Assembly (NCBI GenBank): GCA_900321035.1
Contig: ONUH01000001.1
Span: forward strand, 124,001-188,000
Length of the DNA: 64,000 nt
Reading direction: 5' to 3'
Source: an uncultured Selenomonadales bacterium
GTDB lineage: Bacteria > Bacillota > Negativicutes > Selenomonadales > Selenomonadaceae
Shown here: positions 8,118 to 18,116 of the stretch, piece after piece
How the letters are laid out: each line of letters opens with the position of its first letter
Position numbering within the stretch: position 1 is the first letter of the stretch
Notes under the pieces: generated by a model
The model's database searches: none
Seen by the model: only the letters and a program-made list of their open reading frames with translations
Told to the model about the DNA's origin: nothing
Position numbers and translations under genes: made by a program

Positions 8118-8154
8118 CAAAAACGGCGTCCGCATTTTTTCCTGCGAACGCCGC
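8118..8154 (-). terminator. Intrinsic terminator after cobO
   Basis: The minus strand forms GCGGCGTTCGCA / TGCGGACGCCGT with a loop of about 8 nt and a TTTTT tail, 8 bp past the cobO stop. It isolates cobO from the fur promoter. Confidence 0.85.
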
Positions 8155-8161
8155 AAGTCCA

Positions 8162-8698
8162 TTAAAACTCGATTCCCTTTTGCGCCTTGATTCCCTCCTG
8201 GAACGGATGCTTGACGAGCTTCATTTCTGTCACAAGATCGGCGGCGGCAACCAGTTCCGGCGACGCGTCGCGACCGGTCAGCACAAGATGAAGTTCCTGC
8301 GGCTTCTTCTCAACGAGACGCAGCACGTCTTCCGTTTCAAGCAAACCGAATTTCACCGCATAGTTGATTTCGTCCAGGATAATCAAATCCCACGCGCCGG
8401 AAACGATTTCCTGTTCCGCAGCGCAAACCGCGTCTTTTGCCGCCGCAATGTGTTCCGCTTTTCTCGCTTCGTCCCGTCGCGTGAAACCAAGCCCGCACTG
8501 ACGCACCTCAATCGTGTCGCGCACCCCTTTTAAGGCTTCAACAGCGGCAAGCTCGCCATACTTCTGCCCGCCTTTGATAAATTGCAGGATAAGGACATGC
8601 AGCCCGCTGCCCCACGCACGGAGCGCAAGCCCCAGTGCGGCGGTCGTCTTTCCTTTTCCGTCTCCCGTATGCACGATGACAAGCCCCTGCCGCTCCAT
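8162..8698 (-). CDS. cobO: Cob(I)yrinic acid a,c-diamide adenosyltransferase
   Basis: The enzyme (178 aa) transfers the adenosyl group of ATP to corrinoid cobalt, giving adenosylcobalamin or its precursor. The modified P-loop GDGKGKTT is at residues 12-19 and the later motif LIILDEINYAVKFGLL is typical of the CobO/BtuR (CobA) family. The ATG at 8698 is preceded by GGGAG; the frame extends further upstream only into the rplQ terminator. It is a lone cobalamin gene here, placed directly after the ribosomal supercluster, with no promoter of its own recognised between the rplQ terminator and the start. Cobalamin use is consistent with the B12-binding radical SAM gene at 54-56 kb. Confidence 0.93.
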   Translation of the reverse strand: MERQGLVIVHTGDGKGKTTAALGLALRAWGSGLHVLILQFIKGGQKYGELAAVEALKGVRDTIEVRQCGLGFTRRDEARKAEHIAAAKDAVCAAEQEIVSGAWDLIILDEINYAVKFGLLETEDVLRLVEKKPQELHLVLTGRDASPELVAAADLVTEMKLVKHPFQEGIKAQKGIEF

Positions 8699-8737
8699 AT
8701 TCCGAATCTCCCTTCGCAGACACAATAAAATAAACAA

Positions 8738-8771
8738 ACCCCGCCGCCTTCATATCGAGGCGGCGGGGTTA
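8738..8771 (-). terminator. Intrinsic terminator after rplQ
   Basis: An 11-bp perfect stem (CCCCGCCGCCT / AGGCGGCGGGG) with an 8-nt loop, followed on the minus strand by TTTGTTTATTTT. It closes the alpha operon; any cobO transcription from upstream must read through it. Confidence 0.9.
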
Positions 8772-8808
8772 ATCGCCCTTCGCGACCAAAATTTGACCGC
8801 CCAGAGAA

Positions 8809-9144
8809 TCACACGAGTTCCAAGACAGCCATCGGCGCCGCGTCTCCGCGACGGGGGCCGAGCTTCAGGATACGCGTGTAACCGCCCTGACGATCTTTGT
8901 ATTTTTCTGCGATTTCATCGAACAGCTTTCTAACTACTTCCTCGTCATAAAGGCGAGAGATTGCCGTACGGCGCGCAGCGAGATCGCCGCGTTTCGCCAG
9001 CGTGATAAGCTGATCTGCGAGGCCGCTCACTTCTTTCGCCTTGGCCTCCGTCGTCTCGATCCGGCCGTGCCGGAAGAAGGAGGTCAGAACGCTGCGGAAG
9101 AGCGCTTTGCGCGCGCTGGAATCGCGTCCCAATTTTCTGTACAT
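8809..9144 (-). CDS. rplQ: Ribosomal protein L17
   Basis: The 111-residue product has the classic L17 start [18 protein letters not shown], the conserved [12 protein letters not shown] segment and a [20 protein letters not shown]-terminus. It packs near the peptide exit region of the 50S subunit. It is the last gene of the alpha operon, 25 nt after rpoA, and is followed by a strong terminator. Unlike in many Firmicutes, the ecfAAT-truA-rplM-rpsI group does not follow. Confidence 0.97.
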   Translation of the reverse strand: MYRKLGRDSSARKALFRSVLTSFFRHGRIETTEAKAKEVSGLADQLITLAKRGDLAARRTAISRLYDEEVVRKLFDEIAEKYKDRQGGYTRILKLGPRRGDAAPMAVLELV

Positions 9145-9169
9145 GGATTTCCCTCTTTCCTTTCGTTAA

Positions 9170-10126
9170 TTATTCCCCTTGCGAAAGAGCCAAGTTCAGC
9201 TCCTGCAGCTTCTTCTTGACTTCCTCAAGCGACTTGCGCCCAAGATTGCGCACCTTCATCATATCTTCTTCCGTCTTCTCCGTCAGATCCGCAACCGTAT
9301 TAATGTTGGCGCGTTTCAGGCAGTTATAGGAACGGACAGACAGATCAAGATCTTCAATCGTCATTTCGAGGACTTTCGCCGTATCGTTTTCCTGCGTCTC
9401 GAGGAATGTCCCTTCCTCTTCTTCCTCTTCCTCGGTCAGCCCCGCCATATTCTGGAAGAGCTTCAGATGCATAATCAATATGCTGGCCGCCTTGCTGATC
9501 GCTTCCTCCGGACGAATGGAACCGTTCGTCCAAACCTCCAGCGTCAGCTTGTCATAGTCGGTGACATTGCCGACGCGCGTATCAGTGACGGTATAATTGA
9601 CGCGAAGAATCGGAGAAAAGATAGAATCAATGGGAATGACGCCGATTACATGATCCGGCTTTTTATTCTTTTCAGCCGGAACGTAGCCACGACCGCGCTC
9701 CACCGTCATTTCCATATGAAGCGAGCCGTCCTCGTTGAGCGTCGCAATATGAAGTTCCGGATTCAGTATCTCAACATCCGAGTCCACAGTAATATCGGCA
9801 GCCGTGACCTCTTTCGCCCCGTCTACGTCAAGACGGATTGTCTTCGGCTCGTCGGAATACATCTTGAGGCACAAGGATTTCAGATTCAGGATAATATTCG
9901 TGACATCGTCACGAACGCCCGGAATCGTCGAAAATTCGTGAAGCACACCGTCAATGCTGATAGCAGTAATGGCCGCTCCCTGCAAAGAGGAAAGGAGGAT
10001 GCGGCGCAGGCTGTTGCCAAACGTCGTACCGTATCCACGCTCCAGCGGTTCGCAGACGAATTTTCCATAGCGACTGTCTTCGCTGATTTCCACGATCTCG
10101 ATTTTAGGCTTTTCAATTTCGACCAT
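9170..10126 (-). CDS. rpoA: RNA polymerase alpha subunit
   Basis: This is the 318-residue scaffold subunit of RNA polymerase. The N-terminal dimerisation domain (to about residue 230) contains [18 protein letters not shown], and the C-terminal domain (about 250-318) contains [22 protein letters not shown] and [14 protein letters not shown], the helix-hairpin-helix that contacts UP elements and activators. An acidic run of seven Glu after TEE lies in the inter-domain linker. The ATG at 10126 has GGAGGG 8 nt upstream; the TTG 18 nt earlier lies within that SD region and is rejected. Confidence 0.98.
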   Translation of the reverse strand: MVEIEKPKIEIVEISEDSRYGKFVCEPLERGYGTTFGNSLRRILLSSLQGAAITAISIDGVLHEFSTIPGVRDDVTNIILNLKSLCLKMYSDEPKTIRLDVDGAKEVTAADITVDSDVEILNPELHIATLNEDGSLHMEMTVERGRGYVPAEKNKKPDHVIGVIPIDSIFSPILRVNYTVTDTRVGNVTDYDKLTLEVWTNGSIRPEEAISKAASILIMHLKLFQNMAGLTEEEEEEEGTFLETQENDTAKVLEMTIEDLDLSVRSYNCLKRANINTVADLTEKTEEDMMKVRNLGRKSLEEVKKKLQELNLALSQGE

Positions 10127-10189
10127 CTGGAATACCCTCCCCAATAATTCAATGCACTTGGAAAAAAAGCAACCTCTAATACAATGAAA

Positions 10190-10783
10190 TTATTTGGAGT
10201 AGAGCTCGACGATTGCCTGTTCGCTGACCGGCACATCAATCTCCTCCCGCTTCGGGAACCGAGTTACCTTGCCGGCAAGATTGGACGCATCGGCCTCCAG
10301 CCAAGCCGGAACGCTCAAAGCGTTGTAATTCTCCGCCAGCGTCTTAAAAAACGCGTTGGAACGGCTTTTCTCCGAAACGGCCACAGCGTCGCCTTCATAA
10401 ACAAGCGCGGACGGAATATCAAGGCGCTTGCCGTTGACGGTGATATGACCATGGCGGACAATCTGACGAGCCTGACGGCGCGTAGCCGCAAGACCAAGCC
10501 GGAATACCACGTTGTCAATACGACGTTCCAAAAGCTTCAGCAAGTTTTCACCGGTAACGCCCTGCATCTTCTTGGCCTTGTCATAATAGCCGCGGAATTG
10601 CTTTTCCATGACGCCGTAAATGAATTTCGCTTTCTGCTTCTCTTTCAGCTGAAGTCCGTACTCGCTGACCTTGCGATTCGTACGCTTCGGCTGACGCTTC
10701 GATTTCTTTGAAAGCCCGAGGACTGCCGGCTCGATGCCGAGCGCGCGGCACCGTTTGAGGCTTGCCACTCTGTCAATTGCCAT
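10190..10783 (-). CDS. rpsD: Ribosomal protein S4 (variant lacking the N-terminal zinc-finger pattern)
   Basis: S4 (197 aa) nucleates 30S assembly on 16S rRNA and often autoregulates the alpha operon. The S4 RNA-binding domain is clear in the second half (RRIDNVVFRLGLAATRRQARQIVRHGHITVNGKRL). The N-terminus, MAIDRVASLKRCRALGIEP, is not the usual MARYTGP-type with a C-x2-C zinc motif; only one cysteine remains. Comparable S4 variants occur in some Clostridia and Negativicutes, so this is a clade form, not damage. It lies 18 nt after rpsK and 63 nt before rpoA. Confidence 0.95.
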   Translation of the reverse strand: MAIDRVASLKRCRALGIEPAVLGLSKKSKRQPKRTNRKVSEYGLQLKEKQKAKFIYGVMEKQFRGYYDKAKKMQGVTGENLLKLLERRIDNVVFRLGLAATRRQARQIVRHGHITVNGKRLDIPSALVYEGDAVAVSEKSRSNAFFKTLAENYNALSVPAWLEADASNLAGKVTRFPKREEIDVPVSEQAIVELYSK

Positions 10784-10801
10784 CTATTTCTGCACCCCCT
10801 A

Positions 10802-11194
10802 TTATACCCTTCTCCGCTTCGGCGGGCGGCACCCGTTGTGCGGAATCGGCGTAACGTCTTTAATCATGTTGACCTCAAGGCCCGTCGCCTGCAAGGAACG
10901 GATAGCGGCCTCGCGTCCCGCACCCGGTCCCTTAACATAAACCTCGACCTGCTTCAGACCATGTTCCATCGCAGCCTTCGCCGCCGTCTCCGCCGCCATC
11001 TGCGCGGCAAAAGGCGTAGACTTGCGCGACCCGCGGAAACCAAGTCCGCCGGCGCTGGCCCAGGAAAGCGCGTTTCCGTTCTTATCCGTCAAGGTCACGA
11101 TCGTGTTGTTGAAAGTAGAGCTGATGTGCGCTACGCCGTATTCTATATTCTTACGGTCTTTCTTCTTCGTGCGAACAGCTTTCTTAACTGCCAA
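10802..11194 (-). CDS. rpsK: Ribosomal protein S11
   Basis: This 130-residue protein of the 30S platform has the conserved [19 protein letters not shown] segment, [19 protein letters not shown] and the C-terminus [17 protein letters not shown]. The start is TTG at 11194: GGAGGG precedes it at normal spacing and the product begins with the family's usual AVKKAVR(T/A)KKK. It overlaps nothing and sits 14 nt after rpsM. Confidence 0.97.
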   Translation of the reverse strand: MAVKKAVRTKKKDRKNIEYGVAHISSTFNNTIVTLTDKNGNALSWASAGGLGFRGSRKSTPFAAQMAAETAAKAAMEHGLKQVEVYVKGPGAGREAAIRSLQATGLEVNMIKDVTPIPHNGCRPPKRRRV

Positions 11195-11208
11195 AGCCTA
11201 TCCCTCCC

Positions 11209-11580
11209 TTAATCCTTTTTCTTTCCTGCAATCGTCTTCCTCGGTCCCTTACGGGTACGGGCGTTGTTCTTCGTGTTCTGCCCGCGGACCGGAAGGCCGA
11301 GACGATGACGACGACCACGGTAGCAGCCAATTTCAACGAGACGCTTGATATTAAGCGAAGTCTCGCGACGGAGATCGCCCTCCACCATGACGTCGCGGTC
11401 AATCAACTCGCGAAGCTTAACGACCTCGTCCTCTGTCAGGTCGCGCGTACGGGTATCGGGATTGATTCCGCCCTCCGCAAGAAGCTTCTTGGAAGTCGTC
11501 AGGCCGATTCCATAAATGTATGTCAAAGCAATTTCAATTCGTTTGTCACGCGGCAAATCGACGCCGGCAATTCGTGCCAT
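11209..11580 (-). CDS. rpsM: Ribosomal protein S13
   Basis: S13 (123 aa) forms inter-subunit bridges from the 30S head. It starts [21 protein letters not shown], has the helix-hairpin-helix [12 protein letters not shown] and ends with the basic tail [16 protein letters not shown] that reaches the P-site tRNA. ATG at 11580 has AGGAGGTG upstream. It is 20 nt after rpmJ in the alpha-operon order. Confidence 0.97.
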   Translation of the reverse strand: MARIAGVDLPRDKRIEIALTYIYGIGLTTSKKLLAEGGINPDTRTRDLTEDEVVKLRELIDRDVMVEGDLRRETSLNIKRLVEIGCYRGRRHRLGLPVRGQNTKNNARTRKGPRKTIAGKKKD

Positions 11581-11600
11581 AAAACGAGCACCTCCTTTTC

Positions 11601-11714
11601 TTAACCTTGTCTCTGCTTATGCTTCGGATTTTCGCAAATGACCATGACGCGGCCCTTGCGCTTGATGACTTTGCATTTTTCACAAATTGGCTTTACGGAA
11701 GGCTTCACTTTCAT
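11601..11714 (-). CDS. rpmJ: Ribosomal protein L36
   Basis: A 37-codon gene with product starting [20 protein letters not shown]. The zinc ligands C-x2-C, a later C and H (ICENPKH) show the zinc-binding (C+) form. It belongs to the 50S subunit. The ATG at 11714 is preceded by GGAGGAAAAACACA at good spacing. Position between infA and rpsM is the standard Firmicutes order. Confidence 0.95.
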   Translation of the reverse strand: MKVKPSVKPICEKCKVIKRKGRVMVICENPKHKQRQG

Positions 11715-11753
11715 TGTGTTTTTCCTCCTTTTCTTTCCTGTACGCCTTTCCCC

Positions 11754-11972
11754 TTATTTGAAACGATAAGTTATTCGGCCACGGGTCAAGTCGTACGGTG
11801 TAAGCTCAATCGTGACCTTATCTCCAGGCAGGATGCGAATGAAATTCATGCGGATCTTACCTGAAACATGCGCCAAAACGACATGGCCGTTTTCGAGTTC
11901 GACCTGAAACATCGCATTGGGCAATGCCTCAAGTACTTTCCCTTCCACTTCAATAACATCTTGCTTGGACAT
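11754..11972 (-). CDS. infA: Translation initiation factor IF-1
   Basis: The 72-residue S1-fold protein begins [20 protein letters not shown] and contains FQVELENGH and [19 protein letters not shown], the canonical OB-fold that binds the 30S A site. It follows adk by 64 nt; the map (methionine aminopeptidase) gene that normally lies between adk and infA in Firmicutes is not there. Confidence 0.97.
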   Translation of the reverse strand: MSKQDVIEVEGKVLEALPNAMFQVELENGHVVLAHVSGKIRMNFIRILPGDKVTIELTPYDLTRGRITYRFK

Positions 11973-12036
11973 CAGTTCTGCTCCTTATATTTGTCAAAGC
12001 CCTGCATGACGGTCTGCCTCTCGGTTTCTGGAGCCG

Positions 12037-12693
<657 letters not shown>

Positions 12694-12698
12694 TCACC

Positions 12699-13955
12699 TC
12701 ATTTCATAAAGCCTTGATAATGACGCATCACTACCATGGCCTCGATTTGCTTCATCGTGTCGAGAGCGACGCCGACGACAATCAGAAGCGCCGTTCCACC
12801 GAAGTAAACGCCTTCGATATGCGTCGCGCCTGCGACCATATTCGGCAAAATGGCGATGAAGGCCAAGAAGAATGCTCCCGCAAGCGTAATGCGGGTCAAA
12901 ACACGATCCAAATAATCCTCGGTAGGCTTGCCCGGCCTGACGCCCGGAATAAACCCGCCGTATTTCTTCAGATTTTCCGCCATGTCCGGTATCTTTACCG
13001 TCACTGCGGTATAGAAATAAGTGAAGAACAAGATAAGCAACGCGTACAGCGTCGTCTGCAGCGGCGTTCCCCAAGCGAAATAGCTTGCTACTGTCTTTAC
13101 CCAAGGAACATCGATAAACTGCGCGACCGTCACCGGAAACATCAGTACCGACGACGCAAAGATAATCGGTATGACGCCAGCCTGATTGACCTTCAACGGT
13201 ATGTGACTCGAATGACCACCGTAGGCTCTCGAGCCGACGACCCTTTTCGCATAAGAGATCGGAATTCTCCGATGCGCCTCATGGATCAAAATAACGAAAA
13301 CTACCATCGCGACTGCAATCAGCACAAAGAAAATCACATTCAGCGCGCTGATTGTCCCCGCCTGCAAATACCTGTAAATCCGCTCAAGGTTCTTGGGCAA
13401 TGCCGCAACAATGCCGGCAAAGATTATCAGAGAAATACCGTTGCCGACGCCTTGGGCGGTCATCTGCTCGCCGACCCACATCAGGAACACCGTTCCTGCG
13501 GTTAACGTAATCGCAATTACAAGAATCGAGGGAATCCCAGGATTCAATATAGCGTCGCGCAAGCCGATAGACATACCGATTGCCTGCAGAAACGCCAAAG
13601 CGACAGTCAGATAACGAGTAACTTGGGTAGTCTTTTTATGCCCTTCCTGCCCTTCCTTCGACCATTGCTCCAAAGTCGGTATTACAACCGTAAGGAGCTG
13701 TATGATAATGGAGGCGTTGATATAGGGCGTGATGCTCATCGCAAAAATCGAAAACTTGCTCAAGGCTCCGCCGGAGAACAAATCCAACAAGCCAAACAAG
13801 TTGCCGCTGCTGAAAAGCTGCTCAATAACGGCGGGATTCACGCCGGGAACCGGAATATGGGTTCCCATCCTGAATATGGCAAACATAATCAGAGTGAACG
13901 TGATCTTCTGCCTAAGCTCGGGAATCCTGTAGATGTTCGAGAGGGCTGAAAGCAC
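12699..13955 (-). CDS. secY: Preprotein translocase subunit SecY
   Basis: SecY (418 aa) is the ten-helix channel of the Sec translocon in the cytoplasmic membrane. It begins with the usual amphipathic stretch, then FRMGTHIPVPGVN and the plug region around LFSGGALSKFSIFAMSITPYINASII. The late PGVRPGKPTEDYL loop faces SecA and the ribosome. The start is GTG (13955) with GAGGTG upstream. It follows rplO by only 1 nt, the usual spc operon coupling. Confidence 0.97.
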   Translation of the reverse strand: MLSALSNIYRIPELRQKITFTLIMFAIFRMGTHIPVPGVNPAVIEQLFSSGNLFGLLDLFSGGALSKFSIFAMSITPYINASIIIQLLTVVIPTLEQWSKEGQEGHKKTTQVTRYLTVALAFLQAIGMSIGLRDAILNPGIPSILVIAITLTAGTVFLMWVGEQMTAQGVGNGISLIIFAGIVAALPKNLERIYRYLQAGTISALNVIFFVLIAVAMVVFVILIHEAHRRIPISYAKRVVGSRAYGGHSSHIPLKVNQAGVIPIIFASSVLMFPVTVAQFIDVPWVKTVASYFAWGTPLQTTLYALLILFFTYFYTAVTVKIPDMAENLKKYGGFIPGVRPGKPTEDYLDRVLTRITLAGAFFLAFIAILPNMVAGATHIEGVYFGGTALLIVVGVALDTMKQIEAMVVMRHYQGFMK

Positions 13956-13956
13956 C

Positions 13957-14397
13957 TCAGATCACCTCTACTTCCCCACCTGCCGCTTTAATCTTATTCT
14001 CCGCCGTTTTCGTAAAGCCATTGGCTTTTACCGTCAACTTCTTCGTCAATTCTCCATTGCCGAGGATGCGGACGCCGTCGCGGACATTCTTCAAAATCCC
14101 TTCCTCAATCAAAGCGACCGGATCAACCACCGCGCCGTCGTCAAAACGATTCAGAGAGGAAACATTGACCTCGGCATATTCCTTCGCGAAAATATTCTTG
14201 AAGCCGCGCTTCGGAAGGCGACGATACAGAGGCATCTGTCCACCTTCAAAACCGGTGCGTACGCCGCCGCCGGAGCGGGAATTCTGTCCCTTCTGTCCGC
14301 GGCCGGCCGTCTTGCCAAGGCCGCTTCCAAGGCCGCGCCCCCTGCGGATGCGCGTCTTTCTCGAGCCCGGCGCAGGGCTCAGTTCATGTAATTTCAT
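13957..14397 (-). CDS. rplO: Ribosomal protein L15
   Basis: L15 (146 aa) has the glycine/arginine-rich N-terminal extension that threads through 23S rRNA ([34 protein letters not shown]) and the globular part with [18 protein letters not shown] 14397 is chosen over an upstream codon because GGGAGGT lies 7 nt before it. It is 19 nt downstream of rpmD. Confidence 0.97.
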   Translation of the reverse strand: MKLHELSPAPGSRKTRIRRGRGLGSGLGKTAGRGQKGQNSRSGGGVRTGFEGGQMPLYRRLPKRGFKNIFAKEYAEVNVSSLNRFDDGAVVDPVALIEEGILKNVRDGVRILGNGELTKKLTVKANGFTKTAENKIKAAGGEVEVI

Positions 14398-14416
14398 CAG
14401 TTGTACCTCCCGCTCC

Positions 14417-14602
14417 TCACTCGTCAACCTCTTCGACCGTCACCAGATGCCTGACCTTGTGAAGCTGTCCGCGGATAGCCTCATTGTCCGGCAGAACGGA
14501 AGAAGAATGCATCTTGCCCAAGCCCAGGGACTTCACGGTCTTTCTTTGGGTCTCGGGCCGTCCGATTACGCTGCGGGTAAGGGTAACTTTCAGCTTTGCC
14601 AT
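14417..14602 (-). CDS. rpmD: Ribosomal protein L30
   Basis: The 61-residue L30 begins [20 protein letters not shown], carries [16 protein letters not shown] and ends [10 protein letters not shown]. The ATG at 14602 is fixed by AAGGAGG; the frame is open further upstream inside rpsE but that extension has no family resemblance. It lies 13 nt after rpsE. Confidence 0.96.
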   Translation of the reverse strand: MAKLKVTLTRSVIGRPETQRKTVKSLGLGKMHSSSVLPDNEAIRGQLHKVRHLVTVEEVDE

Positions 14603-14615
14603 TGAAATTTCCTCC

Positions 14616-15116
14616 TTAACCCAAAAGTTCCTTGACAGTCTTTCCGCGAAGCACGGCGACATCTTCTGCCCGCTTCAGCTGGCTGAGACCTGTCAGCGTA
14701 GCCCGAACCATATTATTCGGATTGGACGAGCCAAGCGATTTCGTCAAAATATCGCGGATACCGGCCAATTCAAGCACCGCACGCGCGGGGCCGCCGGCGA
14801 TGACGCCGGTACCTTTCGCAGCCGGCTTCAAAAGCACCCGGCCTGCACCGAAAATGCCGATAACTTCATGGGGAATCGTATGGTCGCGAAGCGCAACGTC
14901 GATCAAATGCTTTTTCGCATCCTCCACGCCTTTGCGGATTGCCTCGGGAACCTCGCCCGCCTTACCAAGGCCGACGCCGACTTTGCCTTTCTCATTGCCG
15001 ACGACGACGAGCGCGCTGAAGGAAAAACGGCGTCCGCCCTTGACGACCTTTGCAACACGGTTTATATATACAACCTTCTCCTGGAACTCCGGAGTTTCGT
15101 TGTCCATCCTAGCCAT
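14616..15116 (-). CDS. rpsE: Ribosomal protein S5
   Basis: S5 (166 aa) contributes to decoding fidelity and translocation in the 30S subunit. It shows the double-stranded-RNA-like N-terminal domain with [21 protein letters not shown] and the C-terminal [20 protein letters not shown]. The ATG at 15116 has AAAGGAGG 7 nt upstream. It lies 21 nt after rplR. Confidence 0.97.
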   Translation of the reverse strand: MARMDNETPEFQEKVVYINRVAKVVKGGRRFSFSALVVVGNEKGKVGVGLGKAGEVPEAIRKGVEDAKKHLIDVALRDHTIPHEVIGIFGAGRVLLKPAAKGTGVIAGGPARAVLELAGIRDILTKSLGSSNPNNMVRATLTGLSQLKRAEDVAVLRGKTVKELLG

Positions 15117-15137
15117 TCATTTACCTCCTTTGCAAGA

Positions 15138-15497
15138 TTAGAATTTCAGACCCGCTTCACGGGCAGCCTCAGCGAGGGCGGCAACACGGCCATGATAGAT
15201 GTAACCGCCGCGGTCGAACACGACGTTCTCTATCCCCTTGCCCAGCGCTTTTTTCGCAACTGCGGTACCCACCGCCTTCGCCGCTTCGACGTTTCCGCCG
15301 TAGCCGTTGAAATCCTTATCCTTGGAGCTTGCGGCTACCAAGGTAACGCCATGCACATCATCGATGACCTGAGCGTAGATGTTGCTCAGACTGCGAAACA
15401 CATTCAGGCGCGGGCATTCCGGCGTTCCCGATATGCGATTACGCACGCGGAGATGGCGCTTCTTGCGAAGCTTATTCTTATCTGCCTTATGCAGCAT
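15138..15497 (-). CDS. rplR: Ribosomal protein L18
   Basis: L18 (119 aa) binds 5S rRNA. It begins [19 protein letters not shown], then [25 protein letters not shown] and ends with [29 protein letters not shown] 15497 has AAGGAG 8 nt upstream; a GTG 9 nt earlier falls inside that SD and is rejected. It lies 31 nt after rplF. Confidence 0.97.
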   Translation of the reverse strand: MLHKADKNKLRKKRHLRVRNRISGTPECPRLNVFRSLSNIYAQVIDDVHGVTLVAASSKDKDFNGYGGNVEAAKAVGTAVAKKALGKGIENVVFDRGGYIYHGRVAALAEAAREAGLKF

Positions 15498-15528
15498 ACG
15501 AAGCACTCCTTTCTATCATAAATCGCAA

Positions 15529-16080
15529 TTATTTCTTGCCCTTTGCGCCGGCCTTGCCGACCTTGCGGCGAATATGCTCGCCTTCATACTTGATACCTTT
15601 GCCCTTATAAGGCTCCGGTGCGCGCAAGGACCGAATCTTCGCTGCCATCGTGCCGACGGCTTCCTTATTGGCTCCTGTAACAACAATCTTATTCGCGGCC
15701 GGAGCGTCCAGCGTAATGCCTTTCGGCGGCTCAACGATAACAGGATGCGAAAAACCCAGCGAAAGATTCAGGTTGTTGCCCTGCTTGACCGCTCTGTAAC
15801 CGACGCCGTTGATCTCCAAGCTCTTCGTAAAGCCCGTCGTAACGCCGATCACCATGTTGTTGATCAACGTACGCGTGAGACCATGCAGCGACTTATGCTT
15901 CTTTTCTTCCGAGGGGCGCTCAATTTTGATCTGCCCGTCCTCCATCGTAACCTTCATATCCTTGTGGAGTGTGCGGCTCAGTTCGCCCTTCGGTCCCTTG
16001 ACCGTAACTTTATTGTCATCGCCAATCGTCACATTGACGTTCGACGGAATCACAATCGGTGTTCTACCAATTCGAGACAT
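15529..16080 (-). CDS. rplF: Ribosomal protein L6
   Basis: L6 (183 aa) sits near the sarcin-ricin loop of 23S rRNA. The two-fold repeated domain is visible: [12 protein letters not shown] at the start, [10 protein letters not shown] in the first repeat, and the C-terminal [18 protein letters not shown] signature. It lies 27 nt after rpsH in the spc operon. Confidence 0.97.
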   Translation of the reverse strand: MSRIGRTPIVIPSNVNVTIGDDNKVTVKGPKGELSRTLHKDMKVTMEDGQIKIERPSEEKKHKSLHGLTRTLINNMVIGVTTGFTKSLEINGVGYRAVKQGNNLNLSLGFSHPVIVEPPKGITLDAPAANKIVVTGANKEAVGTMAAKIRSLRAPEPYKGKGIKYEGEHIRRKVGKAGAKGKK

Positions 16081-16107
16081 CTGTACACCTCCCAGTTCTT
16101 CTTTATA

Positions 16108-16506
16108 TTACCAAACGTAAGCGATGACCTCGCCGCCGAGTCCGACCTTGCGGGCCTGCTTATCGCTCATGATGCCCTTAGACGTGGAAATAATGGCGAT
16201 TCCAAGGCCCCCCAGCACCTTCGGGAGTTCCGCATGCTTTGCGTACATGCGAAGCCCCGGCTTCGAGATGCGCTTGATGCCGGAAATCACCTTTTCACGC
16301 TGCGGGCCGTACTTCAGCGTCAGCGTCAGGATGCCCTGCTTGTTATTCTCGGTAAAGGTGAAATCTTTGATGAAGCCTTCCTCTTTCAGGACGGAAGCAA
16401 TCGCCTTCTTGATTTTTGAACCGGGAATTTCAACTTTATCGTGCAAAACCGAGTTTGCGTTGCGCAAACGCGTAAGCATATCTGCAATAGGATCAGTCAT
16501 TGTCAT
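16108..16506 (-). CDS. rpsH: Ribosomal protein S8
   Basis: S8 (132 aa) is a primary 16S rRNA binder and, in E. coli, the spc operon repressor. The start [17 protein letters not shown] and the C-terminal motif [19 protein letters not shown] segment ([27 protein letters not shown]) identify it. The first ATG (16506) has AGGAGG 10 nt upstream; an ATG two codons later would be too far from it. Confidence 0.97.
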   Translation of the reverse strand: MTMTDPIADMLTRLRNANSVLHDKVEIPGSKIKKAIASVLKEEGFIKDFTFTENNKQGILTLTLKYGPQREKVISGIKRISKPGLRMYAKHAELPKVLGGLGIAIISTSKGIMSDKQARKVGLGGEVIAYVW

Positions 16507-16539
16507 AAATCGATATCCTCCTTTCTTTCGAGTTCAATA

Positions 16540-16725
16540 TTACCAGCTGGCTTTTGTAACTCCGGGAATCGCGCCGGCATAACTCTGCTCTCTGAAGCAG
16601 ATGCGGCACATTTCAAACTTGCGAATATAACCGTGCGGACGACCGCAAATCTTGCATCTGTTATATTTACGAACCTTGAACTTCGGCTCACGGCTCCACT
16701 TTTCAATCATAGCCTTTTTGGCCAC
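16540..16725 (-). CDS. rpsN: Ribosomal protein S14, zinc-binding (type Z)
   Basis: The short 61-residue S14 has two zinc C-x2-C pairs (CKIC and CRIC) in [28 protein letters not shown]. The start is GTG at 16725, 9 nt after AGGAGG, which gives exactly the family length and the usual AKKAMIEKW beginning. It is the zinc-dependent paralogue that some bacteria replace under zinc limitation; only this copy is visible here. Confidence 0.96.
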   Translation of the reverse strand: MAKKAMIEKWSREPKFKVRKYNRCKICGRPHGYIRKFEMCRICFREQSYAGAIPGVTKASW

Positions 16726-16798
16726 AACCAAATACCTCCTTCGTACCCAGATAACACATTCCGTTTTCGGAACGTCTTTTCACACTTCTATGAACGAA

Positions 16799-17338
16799 TC
16801 AGGCGCCGAACGGCATTCCCATCAACTGCAGCAGTTCGCGAGCTTCTTCGTCCGTTTTCGCCGTCGTTACGATGACAACGTTCATTCCGCGAATCTTGTC
16901 GATCTTGTCGTAATCGATTTCCGGGAAAATCAGCTGTTCCTTGAGACCAACCGAATAATTGCCGCGGCCGTCGAAAGCTTTCGGGCTGACGCCATGGAAA
17001 TCGCGAACACGCGGAAGCGCGACGTTCATGAATTTATCCAGGAACTGGTACATACGCGAACCGCGAAGCGTAACCTTCGCACCAATCGCCATTCCCTCAC
17101 GGATTTTCCAAGTAGCGATGGACTTTTTCGCCCGGGTCACGATCGGCTTCTGACCGGAAATGATGGTCAAATCGCTGACAGCCGCCTCAAGCGCCTTCGG
17201 ATTGCCGACGGCCTCGCCGACCCCCATATTGATAATGACTTTTTCCAGCTTCGGCAGCTGCATGACGTTCGTATAACCGAACTTCTTCGTCAACTCGGGA
17301 ACGACTTCTTTCGTGTACTTTTCCTTCAATCTATCCAC
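16799..17338 (-). CDS. rplE: Ribosomal protein L5
   Basis: L5 (179 aa) binds 5S rRNA in the central protuberance. It shows [19 protein letters not shown], the conserved [25 protein letters not shown] and the C-terminal [23 protein letters not shown]. The start is GTG at 17338 with GGAGGAG upstream. The 73-nt gap to rpsN is the longest in this operon section but holds only the rpsN ribosome-binding region and no further gene. Confidence 0.97.
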   Translation of the reverse strand: MDRLKEKYTKEVVPELTKKFGYTNVMQLPKLEKVIINMGVGEAVGNPKALEAAVSDLTIISGQKPIVTRAKKSIATWKIREGMAIGAKVTLRGSRMYQFLDKFMNVALPRVRDFHGVSPKAFDGRGNYSVGLKEQLIFPEIDYDKIDKIRGMNVVIVTTAKTDEEARELLQLMGMPFGA

Positions 17339-17359
17339 TTATGCTCCTCCTTTCCTTGA

Positions 17360-17695
17360 TTATTTCGCCTCGTCGATAAGTTCGCCGCATTTCTTGCAGG
17401 CACGAACATATCTTCCGTCCACGAGCTTCTTGCCCGTGCGGGTCGGCTTCTTGCAGGCCGGGCAAATCACCATGACCTTGGAAACGTTGAGCGGAGCTTC
17501 CTTCGTCAGGATGCCGCCCTGCGGAGCCTTTTGGCTCGGTTTCGTATGGCGCTTGACCTTATTGACGCCCTCGACGATGACCTTGCCTTTTTTCGGCTGC
17601 GCCTCGATGATCTTTCCCTGCTGCCCTTTATCCTTGCCGGACAATACAACGACCGTATCGCCCTTCTTGACATGCAAATGATTGTTCAGCGACAA
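17360..17695 (-). CDS. rplX: Ribosomal protein L24
   Basis: L24 (111 aa) is an assembly initiator of the 50S subunit. The KOW motif is near the start ([23 protein letters not shown]). A C-terminal C-P-A-C and C-x2-C pattern ([18 protein letters not shown]) suggests a zinc-binding form. The start is TTG at 17695 with GGAGG 7 nt upstream; no in-frame ATG lies near. Confidence 0.96.
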   Translation of the reverse strand: MSLNNHLHVKKGDTVVVLSGKDKGQQGKIIEAQPKKGKVIVEGVNKVKRHTKPSQKAPQGGILTKEAPLNVSKVMVICPACKKPTRTGKKLVDGRYVRACKKCGELIDEAK

Positions 17696-17713
17696 AATAG
17701 CACCTCCTCGCTT

Positions 17714-18082
17714 TTAAAGCACTTCCGGCGCCAACGAAACGATTTTCATGAAATCCTTCTCGCGGAGTTCACGGGCCACCGGACCAAAAATACGCGTGCC
17801 GCGCGGCGTATTATCATCTTTAATGATAACAGCCGCATTTTCATCAAAACGGATGTAGGAGCCGTCCGGACGGCGCAGTCCCTTAACACTGCGAACGACG
17901 ACAGCCTTGACGACTTCGCCTTTCTTTACCATACCGCCGGGCGCAGCCGACTTGACCGCAGCCACAATGATGTCGCCAATATTGGCATACTTGCGGTACG
18001 AGCCGCCCATAACACGGATGCACATAATTTCTTTTGCTCCGGTGTTATCTCCGACATTCAGCATGGTTTGCTGCTGAATCAT
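17714..18082 (-). CDS. rplN: Ribosomal protein L14
   Basis: L14 (122 aa) is a beta-barrel protein at the subunit interface. It starts [20 protein letters not shown] and has the family signature around [28 protein letters not shown] and [28 protein letters not shown]. It follows rpsQ by 34 nt and begins the typical rplN-rplX-rplE order of the spc section. Confidence 0.97.
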   Translation of the reverse strand: MIQQQTMLNVGDNTGAKEIMCIRVMGGSYRKYANIGDIIVAAVKSAAPGGMVKKGEVVKAVVVRSVKGLRRPDGSYIRFDENAAVIIKDDNTPRGTRIFGPVARELREKDFMKIVSLAPEVL

Positions 18083-18116
18083 GTTTCTGCCTCCTTCTTG
18101 GATATCGCAAAACGGC

